A DNA stretch of 41,019 bases. It comes from Desulfobacteraceae bacterium. GTDB taxonomy: Bacteria; Desulfobacterota; DSM-4660; Desulfatiglandales; Desulfatiglandaceae. Location: NCBI GenBank assembly GCA_016783065.1, contig JADHXI010000009.1:1-41019 (forward strand), written 5' to 3'. Below are positions 39,669 through 41,019 of the stretch, in pieces. The position numbers were made by a program, and so were the translations under genes. The notes beneath the pieces are model-generated. The model ran no database searches. It was given only the letters and a program-made list of their open reading frames with translations, and had not been told where the DNA came from. How positions within the stretch are numbered: position 1 is the first letter of the stretch; every line of letters begins with the position of its first letter.

Positions 39669-40829
39669 TCACGCTATGGCCGATATCCCCAATACGTCCC
39701 GGCCGATGATGAGCTTCTGGATCTCGGTTGTCCCGTCCGGGATGGTATAGACTCGGGCGTCCCTGAAAAATCTTTCAACGGGGAATTCCTCGGAGAGCCC
39801 GTAGGCCCCATGGATCTCGATGGCTTTGGAGGTAACCCGCACGGCCGCTTCCGTGGCATAATATTTTGCCATGGAGGCCTCCCGGGTAAATTTTCCCCCT
39901 TGATCGATCCGGTCCAGCCCCTTATAGGAGAGCAGCCGGGCCGCCTCGGTCTCGGTCACCATCTCCGCGATCATCTCCTGGATGAGTTGATAGGAACCGA
40001 TGGGTTTTCCGAACTGCTCCCTCTCCCTGGCATAGCGTATGGAGGCGTCGATGGCTGCCTGGGCAATACCCACGGCCGAAACGGCCGCCAGACAACGGGC
40101 GATCTGGATGTTTCTGAGGGCCCCCTTGAAGGCACGTCCCTCTTCTCCCAATAAGGCTCCCTGCGGCACAAAGCAATCCTCAAAAACGATCTCGGCTGTG
40201 GGGAACGACCGAACCCCCATCTTCTTTATCTCCCTGGAGACAAACGGGGATTCTTTTCTGTCAACGATAAAACGCGAGATCCCCTTGGGACCCTTTGCCG
40301 GGTCAGTGGAGGCATAGGTGATCACGATGTCCGCAATGGTCCCATTGGAAATCCACATCTTGGTGCCGTTCAGCCGGTACCCCCCCTCACATGGAACCGC
40401 CCGGGTCTTCATGCCTGCCACATCCGAACCGGCATCGGGTTCGGTTATCCCGGAACACCCCACCATCTCCCCGCTGAGCAAGGGGTTCAGGTATTTGCGT
40501 TTTTGTTCAGGACTTCCCGTTCCGTGGATCGTCCTTGCGCTGCTTGCGGTGATCCCCACCACGCCTCCAAGGGAGGCATAGGCCCTGCGCAGCTCCTCCA
40601 TCAGAAGACCATAGGTCAAAAAGGTGAGCCCGGCCCCGCCATCTTCCTCCGGAATGGTGCTTCCCAGGTATCCAAAGGGGATCAAGCGTTTCAGAAATTC
40701 ATGGGCCTTTTCCTTGGTAAGCGGACCTTCCCTGTCAAGCCCGGAGGCAATGGGGATGATCTCTTTTTCCAGAAACCTGCGGACCGTCTCCATCAACATC
40801 CGCTGTTCGTCTGTCTGTTCAAAAATCAT
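39669..40829 (-). CDS. Acyl-CoA dehydrogenase
   Basis: A 386-residue FAD enzyme. GITEPDAGSD (127-136) is the flavin motif, KMWISNGTIADIVITYA the next, and IPDGTTEIQKLIIGRDVLG carries the catalytic E369. The sequence differs clearly from the other dehydrogenase (28.5 kb), so the two probably act on different intermediates. The GTTEIQKLIIGRDVLG ending is the general short-chain type. It is the first complete gene of the cluster at this side and is followed after 23 bases by the DUF35 gene. Confidence 0.95.
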   Translation of the reverse strand: MIFEQTDEQRMLMETVRRFLEKEIIPIASGLDREGPLTKEKAHEFLKRLIPFGYLGSTIPEEDGGAGLTFLTYGLLMEELRRAYASLGGVVGITASSARTIHGTGSPEQKRKYLNPLLSGEMVGCSGITEPDAGSDVAGMKTRAVPCEGGYRLNGTKMWISNGTIADIVITYASTDPAKGPKGISRFIVDRKESPFVSREIKKMGVRSFPTAEIVFEDCFVPQGALLGEEGRAFKGALRNIQIARCLAAVSAVGIAQAAIDASIRYAREREQFGKPIGSYQLIQEMIAEMVTETEAARLLSYKGLDRIDQGGKFTREASMAKYYATEAAVRVTSKAIEIHGAYGLSEEFPVERFFRDARVYTIPDGTTEIQKLIIGRDVLGISAIA

Positions 40830-41019
40830 AAGACCTCATTACTTCCTTCCATTTAGTACCTATTTGTTCAAACTACATCATGTTTGAGCATGATTTATGC
40901 GATAGCAGATTAAATATTTTGAGAAATTTTTCAAATGTTTGAAAGACCTGTCAAAAAAATGACGGGGCGAAGCGACTTCCACAAATATTCAATTGTCAAT
41001 ATTCAATAATCAATTCCGG
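40830..41019. other. Right-edge intergenic sequence
   Basis: AT-rich. GAGCATGATTTATGC and the AAATTTTTCAAATGTTTGAAAG stretch are the only structured parts. CAATATTCAATAATCAATTC at the end resembles the repeat at 30530. Presumably the promoter region of the catabolic cluster, but no -35/-10 pair is convincing. Confidence 0.4.

Overview
The window looks like chromosomal DNA of an anaerobic bacterium, most plausibly a Desulfobacterota (deltaproteobacterial) species. This is inferred from a tungsten-type aldehyde:ferredoxin oxidoreductase with its own ferredoxin, two blocks of anaerobic-style acyl-CoA metabolism, and dense intergenic repeats. No rRNA, tRNA, CRISPR array or transposase gene was recognised. 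Almost every gene lies on the minus strand; the exceptions are mazEF and one Phd/PIN pair at about 25.7-27.5 kb.

Layout. (1) 1-3.5 kb: a truncated SDR oxidoreductase, a repeat-filled gap, then ferredoxin plus AOR. (2) 4.0-11.1 kb: a tightly coupled type I restriction-modification operon, hsdM-hsdS-(AlbA-domain protein)-hsdR, joined by 4-bp start/stop overlaps. (3) 11.2-16.1 kb: a defence-like array of DUF3644 protein, a two-gene unit, a HEPN/zinc-ribbon protein and a TIR-SLOG protein. Two intergenic spaces are convincing integron attC sites, and others are degenerate or interrupted, so this part reads as a cassette array without a visible integrase. Three successive proteins carry an R-N-K-...-H motif typical of HEPN ribonucleases. 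(4) 16.1-28.4 kb: a patchwork of toxin-antitoxin modules (three Phd/PIN pairs on the minus strand, one split Phd/PIN pair on the plus strand, a zeta toxin with a small partner, orphan HigA with a HigB relic, MazEF), a Fic-like protein without the canonical His, a winged-helix nucleotidyltransferase, and an acetoacetate-decarboxylase-like gene with several decayed copies. (5) 28.4-40.8 kb: a catabolic cluster of two acyl-CoA dehydrogenases, crotonase, acyl-CoA ligase, nitroreductase, class III CoA-transferase, amidohydrolase, fused class I CoA-transferase, SCP-x-type thiolase and its DUF35 partner.

The core metabolic regions (1 and 5) flank an island of defence and addiction genes. The island is full of short repeat families that recur at gene boundaries: a 38-120 bp element ending in a GGACGTCC motif, GGGGTCA-type boundary repeats, a mosaic element with CACCGCAGAGG ends and self-complementary but variable stems, a 29-bp insert found inside those ends, and relics of the decarboxylase locus with its conserved leader and hairpin.

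The most interesting candidates are the attC-bounded TIR-SLOG / HEPN-zinc-ribbon / HEPN-like cassettes, the repeated decarboxylase leader, and the Fic variant with three phased operator-like repeats. Functions are assigned from motifs read by eye; no database search was possible.
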